Assembly: GCA_903904855.1 (NCBI GenBank)
Contig: CAIVEH010000247.1
Coordinates: 1-46,767, forward strand
Length of the DNA stretch: 46,767 bases
Source: an uncultured Bacteroidota bacterium
Lineage (GTDB): Bacteria > Bacteroidota > Bacteroidia > Chitinophagales > Chitinophagaceae
Direction of reading: 5' to 3'
Each line of letters begins with the position of its first letter. The stretch's first letter is position 1. The translations under genes and the position numbers were made by a program. Positions 19,892 through 30,189 of this stretch are shown here, in pieces. The notes under the pieces are model-generated. The model was given only the letters and a program-made list of their open reading frames with translations. It made no database searches and was not told the origin of the DNA.

Positions 19892-21925
19892 ATGAAGCAC
19901 GTAATGAATTCAATACTTTTCCTGACACTTTTTTGCTGTGCATCTGCAGCGTTTGCCAGTCCCGGAGATACCAGTGTTGTTTTGACCAGCCCTGTATTAA
20001 ATGCCGACGGGAGTACTAATTTTGATACCCTTATAGTATTGCCAACTACCAAAACTTACAGAAAGATATTCCTGGTTTATACCGTTAATTCGCACGCCTG
20101 TCCTTCCGGGTCTACTTATTGTCATCAGTGGGATTATATAGGTAATGTTACCCTGAAATCGCCTCACGGAGATACGGTGGAGCTTGCCCGTATAATAACC
20201 CCGTTTGCTACATCTGGTTGGACCCGTTTTCCTGCTCCACCTGCCTGGTCGGAGGACTATATATTTGATGTTACCGATTTTGCTCCCCTGCTTCGCGACA
20301 GCATCACTATCAACAGTGCTCTTGGTGTAGGTTCACCTGGGTTTGGCATATTTACCAAGTTGATTTTCATTGAGGGTACGCCCGATAGAAATACAGTTGC
20401 TATTCACCGGCTGTATACCCACGGAGGAACCTATGGTAACGCATCTAACCCGATTGATAATAATTTTCCGGTTCTGAATCAAACAGCCCCTGCCGGTACA
20501 GCCAGTGCTGCATTCCGGTTTCTTGTAACCGGCCACGGATCTGATGCCAATCAATGCTGCGAATTTGCAAGTCATTACTACAATCTTTTTTTAAACGGCA
20601 CCTCAATAAAGCAACGGGATATCTGGCGAAATGATTGCGGCTTGAATGAATTATATCCACAGGGCGGTTCCTGGACCTTCAACCGGGCCAACTGGTGCCC
20701 GGGTTCAACAGTAACACCCTACTACGATTCGTTGCCGGGTGTAATTGCAGGCTCTAACTATACCGTTAATATAGGGTTTGAGCCTTATACAGTTACAAGT
20801 CCGTCTGGCAATTATTTTGCCAGTGCATCAGTTGTTTATTACGGCGGTATCAATAAGACGCGTGATGCATCTATTGACGACATTATAGCTCCTTCATCGA
20901 GCCAGCAGCATTTCAGGGAAAACCCTTCGAATAATTTGCCCATTGTGCACCTGCATAATTCTGGCAGCACTGCTATTGACAGCGTAGCTTTCAAGTATGG
21001 AGTAGCTGATTCTGCCATGCAGAGTTTTATGTGGGTTGGTAATCTCGCACCTCTTGCCGATACTATTATTTCTTTGCCCGCATCATCAAGCATGGCCTAT
21101 ATGTCGGCCACCTCACAGTCCGGATCTTTTCACTTCATCGTAGCAATAACCGGCGTAAATGGTACGCCTGATGCTGATCAGACTAACGATACCATGAGAT
21201 CCCAGTTTATTGTTGCGCCTAATTGGCCCGATACCATAACTATAAAAATGCTTACGAGCAACCTAGCAGCAGACGGAGTGAGTCTGAATGCCAATCCTGC
21301 CGATGCATCATGGTGCATTACCAATATGAATGGCGATACCCTGTTTTCCCGCACCAACACTAACTATAGCACTCTGTATATCGATACGATTGCTATGCCC
21401 CACAATGGCTTCTATAAGTTTTCTGTAAGCACTCCGGCTAATTGTGCCGGTCTGCACTGGTGGTTGTTCGACCAGGCATTAACCGGATATTCGCCCGGAT
21501 ACCTACAGGTTAGGAAGCCTACCGGCGCCATTATACCCATGCATGGGTATACATATACCTTCAGTACTACATCCGCAGGACTTAAAAATTTTGGTGAACA
21601 CGATGATTTCGGATGTGCATACTCCCAGTATTTTTATGTTTCCAGCCTCAATACCACAGGAGTTCAAAGCATTAATAAGCAATCATCTGTGGCTATATAC
21701 CCCAACCCCGCCAGCCGGGAAATCAACATTGACTTTGATAATACCGATACCCGCAACTCATCCCTGTCTGTTATAAATGTGCTGGGGCAAACTGTTTATA
21801 CCACCAATGTAACCGCAGACCATATAACCATAAACAGCAGCTCATTTGCACCTGGAGTGTATACAATTTTGTTTAAGGCGGGTATTGGTAGCACTAATAT
21901 TGGTAAGGTTGTAGTTGGGCATTAG
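19892..21925 (+). CDS. PNGase F-like (peptide-N-glycosidase F-related) T9SS cargo protein
   Basis: The protein has 677 residues with a signal peptide ending at about residue 23 (SAAFAS). Residues 25-340 resemble the two jelly-roll domains of peptide-N-glycosidase F: CHQWDY at 77-82, GHGSDANQCCEF at 214-225 and DIWRNDCGLNELYPQGGSW at 243-261, then NRANWCPG. Asp81 and Glu224 are the best by-eye matches to the catalytic Asp and Glu of PNGase F, which cleaves the amide bond between Asn and the first GlcNAc of N-glycans. A linker region with extra beta domains follows, then a T9SS type-A sorting domain (about 600-677, AIYPNPASREINI and a final GKVVVGH). Expected to be secreted or surface-bound. 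Family assignment is fairly sure, activity is inferred. Confidence 0.85.
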   Translation: MKHVMNSILFLTLFCCASAAFASPGDTSVVLTSPVLNADGSTNFDTLIVLPTTKTYRKIFLVYTVNSHACPSGSTYCHQWDYIGNVTLKSPHGDTVELARIITPFATSGWTRFPAPPAWSEDYIFDVTDFAPLLRDSITINSALGVGSPGFGIFTKLIFIEGTPDRNTVAIHRLYTHGGTYGNASNPIDNNFPVLNQTAPAGTASAAFRFLVTGHGSDANQCCEFASHYYNLFLNGTSIKQRDIWRNDCGLNELYPQGGSWTFNRANWCPGSTVTPYYDSLPGVIAGSNYTVNIGFEPYTVTSPSGNYFASASVVYYGGINKTRDASIDDIIAPSSSQQHFRENPSNNLPIVHLHNSGSTAIDSVAFKYGVADSAMQSFMWVGNLAPLADTIISLPASSSMAYMSATSQSGSFHFIVAITGVNGTPDADQTNDTMRSQFIVAPNWPDTITIKMLTSNLAADGVSLNANPADASWCITNMNGDTLFSRTNTNYSTLYIDTIAMPHNGFYKFSVSTPANCAGLHWWLFDQALTGYSPGYLQVRKPTGAIIPMHGYTYTFSTTSAGLKNFGEHDDFGCAYSQYFYVSSLNTTGVQSINKQSSVAIYPNPASREINIDFDNTDTRNSSLSVINVLGQTVYTTNVTADHITINSSSFAPGVYTILFKAGIGSTNIGKVVVGH

Positions 21926-22107
21926 AGTAATTAGTACTCCTGAATAGTTAGAAATAGTTCCATTCATAGCTTATCATTATCTGACGGGATTCGGATTGAT
22001 TTTTTTAAAAATACTACCCAAAAGTAGTATAGAATCTTTGTAAAAATAAGTGGAAAAACGACATTCCAATTAACCAAGAAGCTACACAAAAAGCATGCTC
22101 ACTTTTA

Positions 22108-22773
22108 TCATTTTATTTTGAACGATTGAATATTATATGGTGTTCCCACATAACCGGTATTTTCTGAATCATAAAATAAATGATCATTTTTGAAATCATA
22201 AGTAATAAAGATCAATGAATGCTGTCTGCCGAAAACAATTGTAGAATCAGTAGTTAATGAGTCGATCAGGTAGTAAGTAGCTGACCCATACACGGTACCT
22301 ATAGTATCTGTGACTTTGAATGTTGAATCATTGATTACGTTGGATTAAAGTGATATATATCTACCGTTTGAATTGTAGTAAAAGATAGAATGGTCAATCG
22401 GTAAACTTTTTAATTGCTCATGTGCACCATATAAGGTTGAACTGTAATTGCCACTTATTTTATGTGTTGTAGAATGAATATTAAGTGATTTACTCACTGC
22501 ATGAGCAGTATCCCCATTTATTATCATAGTAACTATAAATGATCCGCTATAATTGTAAACGTGTCTAGGTGAAGAACCTGTAGTGACCGCACCATCGCCA
22601 AACTTCCATAAATAGGTACTGCCGACAGGAGCATCACCACCAAACCCTATACTATTATAGGTGTACTTAGAACCGGAGTAGGTAAAGTTGTAATTCCCAG
22701 GTTTGTTAGTTGTCTTTTTACAGCCAGCTGCTCCGATAAAAATTACAAAAAAAGCAAAAAAGTATAATTTCAT
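22108..22773 (-). pseudogene. PKD-type lipoprotein gene interrupted by an in-frame TAA
   Basis: From ATG 22773 the frame encodes an SPII lipoprotein signal (lipobox GAAGC, Cys18, then KK), a PKD-like domain (STYLWKFGDGAVTTGSSPRHVYN) and a domain starting ISGNYSSTLYG, and stops at TAA 22345-22347 (142 residues). The same frame then stays open for another 78 codons to 22108, with a plausible beta-rich sequence (FKVTDTIGTVYGSATYYLI, LIFITYDFKND). A single base change at the stop would restore a 221-codon gene. Either the locus is a recent pseudogene, a base call is wrong, or the short form is what is made. The PKD fold suggests a surface binding role. Confidence 0.7.
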
Positions 22774-23159
22774 AAGGAGGAATAAATTGAGACACTTTAA
22801 TAGACGTAAAATCAGCTGCTAATCTTAGATAAATACGACTATTTTTTTCGATTAAACCTTAATCACAGATTACAAACAGGTTTTTGATCATAAGCTTGTT
22901 GTTTCCGGTAGAACACAAAAAGGGAAATCTGTAACAAAAATTATAAGCCTCTCAGTACAGAATTCATGGTTCAGCATCATAAATAATTTTTGTTCTGATA
23001 GGCCCAGTGGTATAGACTCAATTGCCATCCACCTTTGATGAGAGAAATCAATAAATAAATGATGAAAATCATTCCCAATACCTGAATATTTCAGTAAATT
23101 TATATGCTAATTATTTTCTCCTGTCTATATTGATTAATTGTTTTTATAAAACCAACATA
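22774..23159. other. 386-bp divergent spacer
   Basis: The stretch lies between the broken lipoprotein gene (-) and the giant repeat gene (+), so promoters for both should be here. It is AT-rich and has no ORF or RNA that I recognise; no confident TAnnTTTG box was found. Confidence 0.4.
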
Positions 23160-26100
23160 ATGAAACAACGCTTTATATGTTCTCTGGTTATTGCTGTATT
23201 GTTTTTTACATTAACCTCATCTGCTCAGGGTACTGTCGATACAGGCCGTGAATCTTCAAGGGCTTCAATTAATTTCACGGACATTGCCAACTACTATCTC
23301 TTGCACCCTATGCCACTGGTAATAAGAGAGGCAGAAAATGAAGATGAGTTGCCGGAGCCCAATACTTTTCATATTGCTGATACTTCATTAATACACCGGA
23401 GAACTGTATCAACAACTTTTATGCCGTCCAGTTACCTGCCGGTTTCCCTATCTCCAACAGATACTTTTGAATCAACATTGGATAACGGAACTGTGATACC
23501 ACCTGATACTCATGGCGCTGTTGATTCGAATTATTGTATTACCGAAGTTAATTCAGCTGTGCATGTTCAAACCAGGACCGGCGCCAATGTTTCGTCTGTT
23601 TCGCTCGATGGTTTCTGGGCATCTGTACTTCCTGCAGGAGGCGCCTATGATCCAAGGGTGCATTACGATGCACATTATCACCGGTGGATAATTGTTGCTG
23701 ATGCCAATGGTGGTCTGTCTTCTTCATCTTTATTGGTAGGCGTTTCCAAGACCAGCAATCCTACCGGTGGTTGGTGGTTGTATATAGTGCCAATCAGCGC
23801 TTCCACATACTGGCTCGATTACCCTAATGTTGGCTATAATAAAAAATGGCTTGTAATAACTGGCAATCTTTTTCCGGTTTCTACCGGATCTTATGGAGGA
23901 TGCAAAGTTTATGTTTTTAATTATGCCAGCCTCATGTCAGGCGCCGGAGCTCCTTATACTGCATTTACACAAAGCAGTTCCAGTTGTATTGCGCCAGCTT
24001 CAACCTATGATACAACATCAGGGAATTTATTTGCTGTAGAGAGCTGGAATGGAGGAACTGGTGGTGGAGGCACAATGAAACTATGGAAAATAACCGGGGC
24101 TGTAGGTTCTGAATCTATGACTGCTGTTGGTTATCCTGCCGCAACAGGTTTCAACTGGAATTGGGAACCCGCCGGAGGTGCTGATTTTGCACCCCAGCAG
24201 GGAACCTCTTCTAAAATACAAACCAATGATGACCGGGTTTTTTCATGTGTCTCTATGAATAATAAGATTTGGGCATCCCATACCGTTTTTTTACCTGCAA
24301 CCGGTACTGTTACCCGTAGTTCAGCGCTATGGTGGCAGATTGATACCTTTGCCAACCCTGTACAGATAGGGTTGATTGATGATCCGACTAATTCTAAATT
24401 TTTCGCCTTCCCTTCCATTGCCGTAAACTCAAGCGACGATGCACTACTGGGGTTCTCCCATTTTTCTGCTACAACTCATCCCAGTGCTGCCTATGCACTG
24501 CATATGCATACTGATCCGGCGGATTCTATCCGGCCGTATGTAATTTACAGGCACGGCACGAATACCTATTATAAGGTATACAGCGGTACCAGAAATCGAT
24601 GGGGTGATTATTCTGCCGCATGTGTTGATCCGCTCAATCTTACCGACTTCTGGACACTCCAGGAGGCAAGTGCAAGTCCGGCAAATACATGGGATACATG
24701 GTGGGCCCATATAAATTTGTGCTTCGTTGCTGCCATTACTCCTGCAGGCCCTACTACATTTTGTGCACCGGGCACAGTAGTGCTGAATGCGACAGCCGGT
24801 ACAGGATATACGTATCAATGGCTGTTGGGAGGAGCCCCCATATCAGGTGCTACCAATGCATCATATACTGCCGGTTCATCGGGTAGCTACACAGTTTTCA
24901 TTACAAGCAGTACCTGTAATGCAACGTCTCCGCCAATTGTTGTAACTGTAAATCCGCTACCCACTGCAGGCAGTATAACCGGTACTGCAAACGTTTGCCC
25001 TGCAGCAACTACAACGCTGAGCGATGGCGCAGGTGGTGGTGTATGGAGTTCAGTAATACCATCCATTGCCACTATAGGTTCCTCATCCGGAATCGTAACT
25101 GGTGTTGCAGCAGGTACTTCAACCATATCATATACAGTAGCCAACAGTTGTGGCACGGCTACAGCCACTGTGGTTGTAACTGTAAATCCGCTACCTAGCG
25201 CGGGCAGTATTAGCGGCACACTATCAGTATGCCCATCTGCTACTACAACGCTTAGCGATGGCGCAGGCGGAGGTGTATGGACTTCGGTCACAGCATCTAT
25301 TGCCACAATAGGCTCATCATCAGGAACCGTAACCGGTGTAACGGCAGGTACTACAACCGTATCTTATACTGTAACCAATAGTTGTGGCACCGCTGCTGCT
25401 ACAGTAGTTGTAACGGTAAACCCATTACCCAATGCTGGCAGTATAAGCGGTACTCTATCTGTATGCCCTTCTGCCACCACTACTCTGAGTAATGGTGCCG
25501 GCGGAGGTGTGTGGACTTCAGTAACACCTTCCATTGCTACTATAGGCTCGTCATCCGGAATTGTAACTGGTGTTGCAGTGGGTACCACAACCATTTCTTA
25601 TACAGTAACCAATAGTTGCGGCACGGCTGCTGCTACAGTAGTTGTAACAGTAAACCCGCTGCCTAACTCAGGCAGTATCAGTGGCACTTCATCGGTATGC
25701 CCATCTGCCTCTACAACGCTGAGCGATGGTACCGGTGGCGGTGTATGGACTTCAATAACACCTTCCATTGCTACAATAGGCTCGTCATCCGGAATCGTAA
25801 CTGGTGTTGCAGTGGGTACCACAACCATTTCTTATACAGTAACCAACAGTTGCGGCACGGCTGCTGCTACAGTGGTTGTAACAGTAAATCCACTGCCAAA
25901 CGCAGGCAGTATCAGTCGCACTCCATCGGTATGCCCATCTGCCTCTACAACGCTGAGCGATGGTGCCGGTAGCGGTGTATGGACATCAATATCACCATCA
26001 ATTGCCACAATCGGCTCATCGTCCGGAATCGTAACAGGAATAGCAGTGGGTACCACAACCATATCTTATACAGTAACCAATAGTTGCGGCACAGCTGCTG

Positions 26101-29100
26101 CCACAGTGGTAGTAACTGTAAATTTGTTACCCAATGCTGGTAGTATATCGGGCACTGCAACTGTTTGTCCTACTGCCACCACAACGCTAAGTGATGGTGC
26201 AGGCGGTGGTACCTGGACTTCAATAACACCATCAGTTGCTACAATCGGTTCATCAGGTTTAGTAACAGGTGTTGCAGCGGGTACTACAACCATATCTTAT
26301 ACAGTAACCAATAGTTGTGGTACAGCCTCTGCTACAGTGGTGGTAACTGTAAATCCTTTGCCCAATGCGGGTAGTATAACAGGTACATCAACAGTTTGTC
26401 CTGCAGGTACTACAACACTGAGTGATGGAGCAGGTGGCGGTGTGTGGACTTCTGTAACTCCTTCCATTGCTGCAATCAGTTCATCGTCTGGTATAGTAAC
26501 CGGTGTTATAGCAGGTACCACAACCATATCTTATACCGTAACCAACAGTTGCGGCACAGCCTCTGCCACAATAGTGGTAACTGTGAATCCACTACCTAAT
26601 GCAGGCAGTATAAGCGGTACACTATCAATATGCCCGTCTGCTACTACAACATTGAGTGATGGTGCCGGTGGCGGTGTATGGACTTCTGTAACACCTTCAA
26701 TTGCCACAGTTGGTTCATCATCCGGAACCGTAACGGGCATTGCTGTGGGCAACACAACCATATCTTATACAGTAACCAACAGTTGTGGCACAGTTGCTGC
26801 CACAGTAGTGGTAACAGTAAATCTATTACCTAATGCAGGCACTATAACCGGATCTGCATCTGTTTGTCCTTCTGCTACAACCACAATGAGCGATGGAGCA
26901 AGCGGCGGTATCTGGACTTCAGTTACACCATCAATTGCCACAATCGGTTCGTCGTCGGGCATAGTAACCGGTTTTGCGGCAGGTATCACTACAATCTCTT
27001 ATACCGTAACCAACAGTTGTGGCACAGCTGCTGCAACAACAGTTGTTACTGTAAATCCATTGCCAAATACAGGTAGTATAAGCGGAACAGCAATCGTATG
27101 CTCCTCAGCCACCACAACACTCAGTGATGGCGCTGGCGGTGGTGTCTGGACTTCTGTAACACCTGCAGTTGCCACAATCGGTTCATCATCGGGAATCGTA
27201 ACAGGAGTGGCATCCGGAACCACAACTATATCATATACCGTGACCAACAGTTGCGGTATGGCTGCTGCTACAGTGGTGGTAACTGTAAACCTATTGCCCG
27301 ATGCCGGCAATATAACCGGCACTGCAACAGTATGTCCTTCTGCTTCTACTGCACTCAGCGATGGCACAGGAGGCGGTATCTGGACTTCGGTAACACCTGC
27401 AATTGCTACAATTGGTTCATCATCCGGAATCGTAACCGGTGTTTCAACAGGTACTTCAACTATTTCATATACCGTAACCAACAGTTGCGGTACCGCTGCT
27501 GCAACAAAAGTTGTAACAGTAAATCCATTACCCAATGCAGGCATAATAACCGGCACCGCAACTGTATGTCCATCTGCCTCCACAACATTGAGCGATGGAG
27601 CAGGCAGTGGTGTCTGGACTTCAGTAACGCCGTCTATTGCCTCAATCGGTTCTTTATCCGGGATAGTTACAGGTGTTTCGGCAGGTACCACAACAATATC
27701 CTATACAGTAACCAATAGTTGTGGCATGGCTGCTGCCACAAAAGTTGTAACGGTAAATCCATTACCCAATGCTGGTACTATAAGTGGCACTCCGACGGTA
27801 TGTCCATTAGCAACCACAACTTTGAGCGATGGAGCAGGCGGCGGAATCTGGACATCATTAACCCCATCTATTGCCACTATCGGTTCATCATCCGGAATCG
27901 TAACTGGTGTTTCGGCAGGTACCACAACAGTATCTTATACAGTAACCAACAGTTGTGGCACAGCTTCAGCTACGATGCTGGTAACCGTAAATCCGTTACC
28001 TGATGCTGGCAGTATTAGCGGATCTGTAGCTGTATGCCCGGCAGCAACTACAACTTTGAGCGATGGCGCTGGTGGAGGCGTTTGGACTTCAGTAACACCA
28101 TCTGTTGCCACAATCGGCTCGTCATCGGGGATGGTAACAGGTGTTTCGGCAGGTACCACAACTATATCTTATACAGTTACCACTAGTTGTGGCACAGCTG
28201 CAGCCACTGTGCTGGTAACTGTAAATCCATTACCTAATGCAGGTAGTATAAGCGGCATTGCAACAATATGCCCGTCAGGTACTACAACTCTCAGCGATGG
28301 CGCGGTAGGTGGTACCTGGAGTTCTGCATCACCTTCAGTGGCCACTATAGGTTCATCATCCGGAATCGTAACAGGTGTTTCTGGAGGAACCACAACCATA
28401 TCCTATTCAGTAACCAATAGTTGCGGCACAGTCGCCGCAATAAAAGTTGTAACTGTAAATCCTTTTCCCAATGCAGGTACTATAATCGGAATTGCAGGAG
28501 TATGTCCGGGTTCCACTACAACATTGACCGATAGCACAGGCGGGGGTGTCTGGACTTCTGTAACACCATCAGTTGCTACAATCGGTTCATCATCCGGAAT
28601 CGTTACCGGTATCGCATCAGGTGCGGCTACCATATCTTATACAGTAACAAACAGCTGCGGCACAGCAGCGGCCACAGTACTGGTAACGGTAAATCCATTA
28701 CCGTTTCCCGGTATAATTTCAGGCAGCGACAGCATGTGTATCGGATCATTTGATACGCTATCTGAAACAGTAACAGGTGGTGTGTGGAGCAGCAGTAATA
28801 TTGCTGTTGCCTCAGTTAACACAAGTGGTATAGTTACGGGTATGTCTGTGGGTGTAGTCCACATCACTTATACAAAAACAAATTCCTGTGGTACGGGGGA
28901 CACTGTTTTCTTAATAAATGTTTTACCAGTCACTAATTGTCCTCTGGATCTGAAATTAGCTGTAGCAACACCATTTGCTCTAAAAATATTTCCTAATCCC
29001 AACGGTGGTCACTTTACAATACTGATTTCTACAGCTGCTAATGAAGATGCCGTGCTGGCGGTCACAAATTTGCTGGCTGAGAAGGTGGCTGAATTCTCTG

Positions 29101-29210
29101 CTATTACCAATAAACCGGAGTATTTAAACCTGGTAACACCTGCAGGGGTTTATTTTGTATCAGCCAGAACAAAGGAGGGCGTTTATGTAACTAAAATGAT
29201 TGTTGAATAG
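23160..29210 (+). CDS. Giant T9SS surface protein with 17 tandem Ig-like (BIG2-type) repeats
   Basis: The protein has 2016 residues from ATG 23160; the frame extends to a TTG at 23130, which is unlikely. A signal peptide ends at TSSAQG. Residues about 90-530 form a large N-terminal domain (VIPPDTHGAVDSNYCITEVN...WLDYPNVGYNKKW) seen in other Bacteroidota surface proteins, function unknown. An Ig-like unit follows (TYQWLLGGAPISGATN). Then come 17 repeats of 77-78 residues (24951-28922), each with VCP(S/A) near the start, GGGVWTSVTPSIATIGSSSGIVTGV in the middle and TNSCGT near the end; the two Cys per unit could form a disulfide. The last 75 residues (KIFPNPNGGHF...VTKMIVE) are a T9SS type-A sorting domain. 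It is probably a long stalk-like adhesin. Confidence 0.9.
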   Translation: MKQRFICSLVIAVLFFTLTSSAQGTVDTGRESSRASINFTDIANYYLLHPMPLVIREAENEDELPEPNTFHIADTSLIHRRTVSTTFMPSSYLPVSLSPTDTFESTLDNGTVIPPDTHGAVDSNYCITEVNSAVHVQTRTGANVSSVSLDGFWASVLPAGGAYDPRVHYDAHYHRWIIVADANGGLSSSSLLVGVSKTSNPTGGWWLYIVPISASTYWLDYPNVGYNKKWLVITGNLFPVSTGSYGGCKVYVFNYASLMSGAGAPYTAFTQSSSSCIAPASTYDTTSGNLFAVESWNGGTGGGGTMKLWKITGAVGSESMTAVGYPAATGFNWNWEPAGGADFAPQQGTSSKIQTNDDRVFSCVSMNNKIWASHTVFLPATGTVTRSSALWWQIDTFANPVQIGLIDDPTNSKFFAFPSIAVNSSDDALLGFSHFSATTHPSAAYALHMHTDPADSIRPYVIYRHGTNTYYKVYSGTRNRWGDYSAACVDPLNLTDFWTLQEASASPANTWDTWWAHINLCFVAAITPAGPTTFCAPGTVVLNATAGTGYTYQWLLGGAPISGATNASYTAGSSGSYTVFITSSTCNATSPPIVVTVNPLPTAGSITGTANVCPAATTTLSDGAGGGVWSSVIPSIATIGSSSGIVTGVAAGTSTISYTVANSCGTATATVVVTVNPLPSAGSISGTLSVCPSATTTLSDGAGGGVWTSVTASIATIGSSSGTVTGVTAGTTTVSYTVTNSCGTAAATVVVTVNPLPNAGSISGTLSVCPSATTTLSNGAGGGVWTSVTPSIATIGSSSGIVTGVAVGTTTISYTVTNSCGTAAATVVVTVNPLPNSGSISGTSSVCPSASTTLSDGTGGGVWTSITPSIATIGSSSGIVTGVAVGTTTISYTVTNSCGTAAATVVVTVNPLPNAGSISRTPSVCPSASTTLSDGAGSGVWTSISPSIATIGSSSGIVTGIAVGTTTISYTVTNSCGTAAATVVVTVNLLPNAGSISGTATVCPTATTTLSDGAGGGTWTSITPSVATIGSSGLVTGVAAGTTTISYTVTNSCGTASATVVVTVNPLPNAGSITGTSTVCPAGTTTLSDGAGGGVWTSVTPSIAAISSSSGIVTGVIAGTTTISYTVTNSCGTASATIVVTVNPLPNAGSISGTLSICPSATTTLSDGAGGGVWTSVTPSIATVGSSSGTVTGIAVGNTTISYTVTNSCGTVAATVVVTVNLLPNAGTITGSASVCPSATTTMSDGASGGIWTSVTPSIATIGSSSGIVTGFAAGITTISYTVTNSCGTAAATTVVTVNPLPNTGSISGTAIVCSSATTTLSDGAGGGVWTSVTPAVATIGSSSGIVTGVASGTTTISYTVTNSCGMAAATVVVTVNLLPDAGNITGTATVCPSASTALSDGTGGGIWTSVTPAIATIGSSSGIVTGVSTGTSTISYTVTNSCGTAAATKVVTVNPLPNAGIITGTATVCPSASTTLSDGAGSGVWTSVTPSIASIGSLSGIVTGVSAGTTTISYTVTNSCGMAAATKVVTVNPLPNAGTISGTPTVCPLATTTLSDGAGGGIWTSLTPSIATIGSSSGIVTGVSAGTTTVSYTVTNSCGTASATMLVTVNPLPDAGSISGSVAVCPAATTTLSDGAGGGVWTSVTPSVATIGSSSGMVTGVSAGTTTISYTVTTSCGTAAATVLVTVNPLPNAGSISGIATICPSGTTTLSDGAVGGTWSSASPSVATIGSSSGIVTGVSGGTTTISYSVTNSCGTVAAIKVVTVNPFPNAGTIIGIAGVCPGSTTTLTDSTGGGVWTSVTPSVATIGSSSGIVTGIASGAATISYTVTNSCGTAAATVLVTVNPLPFPGIISGSDSMCIGSFDTLSETVTGGVWSSSNIAVASVNTSGIVTGMSVGVVHITYTKTNSCGTGDTVFLINVLPVTNCPLDLKLAVATPFALKIFPNPNGGHFTILISTAANEDAVLAVTNLLAEKVAEFSAITNKPEYLNLVTPAGVYFVSARTKEGVYVTKMIVE
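24951..28922 (+). repeat. 17 tandem 234-bp repeats in the giant surface protein gene
   Basis: The unit is 234 bp (78 codons) beginning at the NPLP motif. Unit 6 is one codon shorter and unit 17 is 77 codons and the most diverged. Units 3 and 4 are almost identical over about 130 bp (25527-25655 and 25761-25889, four differences by eye), pointing to recent duplication or gene conversion; other pairs differ mainly at synonymous sites. Confidence 0.9.
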
Positions 29211-29300
29211 CCACGGTTGGGTTCATTTTCTTGCATGGTAAATTCGCAGTGGCTACCGGAATCGTTTAAGAATTGATTATGAATCTAAACCAAACCCCAT

Positions 29301-29864
29301 ATGCGTAGCTCACTGATTGCATCTATATTAGTTGCCTTCTGCCTTTCGGCTTGTAATAAAAAATCTTTATCCGATAGGTTGCCTTCAATTACCACTTCCG
29401 GAATTAAGACCTTTGGCTGTATCCTTGACGGGAACATCCCTTATTCGGTAGCAGGAAACCCAGTATACAATGGCGGAGGTTGGAACATAAGCTGCTATAC
29501 ATGTCTCACTGCAAGGTTTGATCAGGGAGCGCTTAGGATTCAGACACTTGATTGCCCTGCTAATACTTATGAGTTTAATATCGTAGTGGGCGGCACTGTG
29601 ATTCATCCCGGCACCTACAACCTTGCCCAGGTTACTCTCGACTCAACTGGCAATATTGTATCCAATTATCTTACAATGAGATATGTCAATGACCAGGGAA
29701 CTGATTTCTGGTACCAAACTGATTCTCTCCATACAGGTCAGCTTGTTATCCTAAGGGCATCCGACAGCATTTACTCCGGTACTTTTACTGCCCAATTGAT
29801 TTTACCCGGAACCAATAAATTATTCAGTATTACAAGTGGCAGGTTCGATGTAAAACTAAACTGA
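29301..29864 (+). CDS. Lipoprotein of the DUF6252-like type
   Basis: The protein has 187 residues with an SPII signal: MRSSLIASILVAFCLSAC, lipid-anchored Cys18 followed by NKK. The mature part opens with TSGIKTFGCILDGNIPY, a pattern found in DUF6252-type Bacteroidota lipoproteins, and is beta-rich with a Cys-containing loop (SCYTCL). The function of the family is unknown; cell-envelope location is inferred from the lipobox. It is 90 bp downstream of the giant repeat gene on the same strand. Confidence 0.75.
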   Translation: MRSSLIASILVAFCLSACNKKSLSDRLPSITTSGIKTFGCILDGNIPYSVAGNPVYNGGGWNISCYTCLTARFDQGALRIQTLDCPANTYEFNIVVGGTVIHPGTYNLAQVTLDSTGNIVSNYLTMRYVNDQGTDFWYQTDSLHTGQLVILRASDSIYSGTFTAQLILPGTNKLFSITSGRFDVKLN

Positions 29865-30166
29865 ATTATTTGGGAGTTCAAAATATACTTGCATATGACT
29901 TGCACATAGGTTGAAGCAAACAAAAGATCGGAAAAAAAGGGCCGCACTCCAGTATGTTTCTGTGGTCACTCATTACTTTGTTTGTAATAAACGGGTAAGT
30001 AGATTTTATATCACAGTGAATTTTGGACCTTGCTTCTCTAATTTTAGCTTTGGGAGTAATAAATAGCATTGTACTAAGTACATGCATGAAAAAGCATTTA
30101 ATACGTGACTGTTTAAAATCAGACAAAATTCAGACAATAAGATTACATTATTGTTAAGTTTTTGGC
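29865..30166. other. Spacer ahead of the beta-barrel gene
   Basis: No convincing ORF on either strand; the minus-strand ORF at 29878-30126 has no recognisable features. The promoter of the next gene begins at its right edge. Confidence 0.4.
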
Positions 30167-30174
30167 TACCTTTG
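30167..30174 (+). promoter_or_regulatory. -7 box (TACCTTTG) of the outer-membrane beta-barrel gene
   Basis: TACCTTTG is an exact TAnnTTTG match, 15 bp before the ATG at 30190. A TTG at 30151-30153 is too close for a standard -33 element, so only the -7 box is supported. Confidence 0.55.
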
Positions 30175-30189
30175 CACTAACAAAAAATA

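Noticed and set aside
24887-28867. Periodic minus-strand ORFs of about 76 codons (MVVVPTATPVTIPDDEP type)
   Set aside because: They repeat every 234 bp because the plus-strand coding repeats do; they are shadows of the tandem array and lack any start signal.
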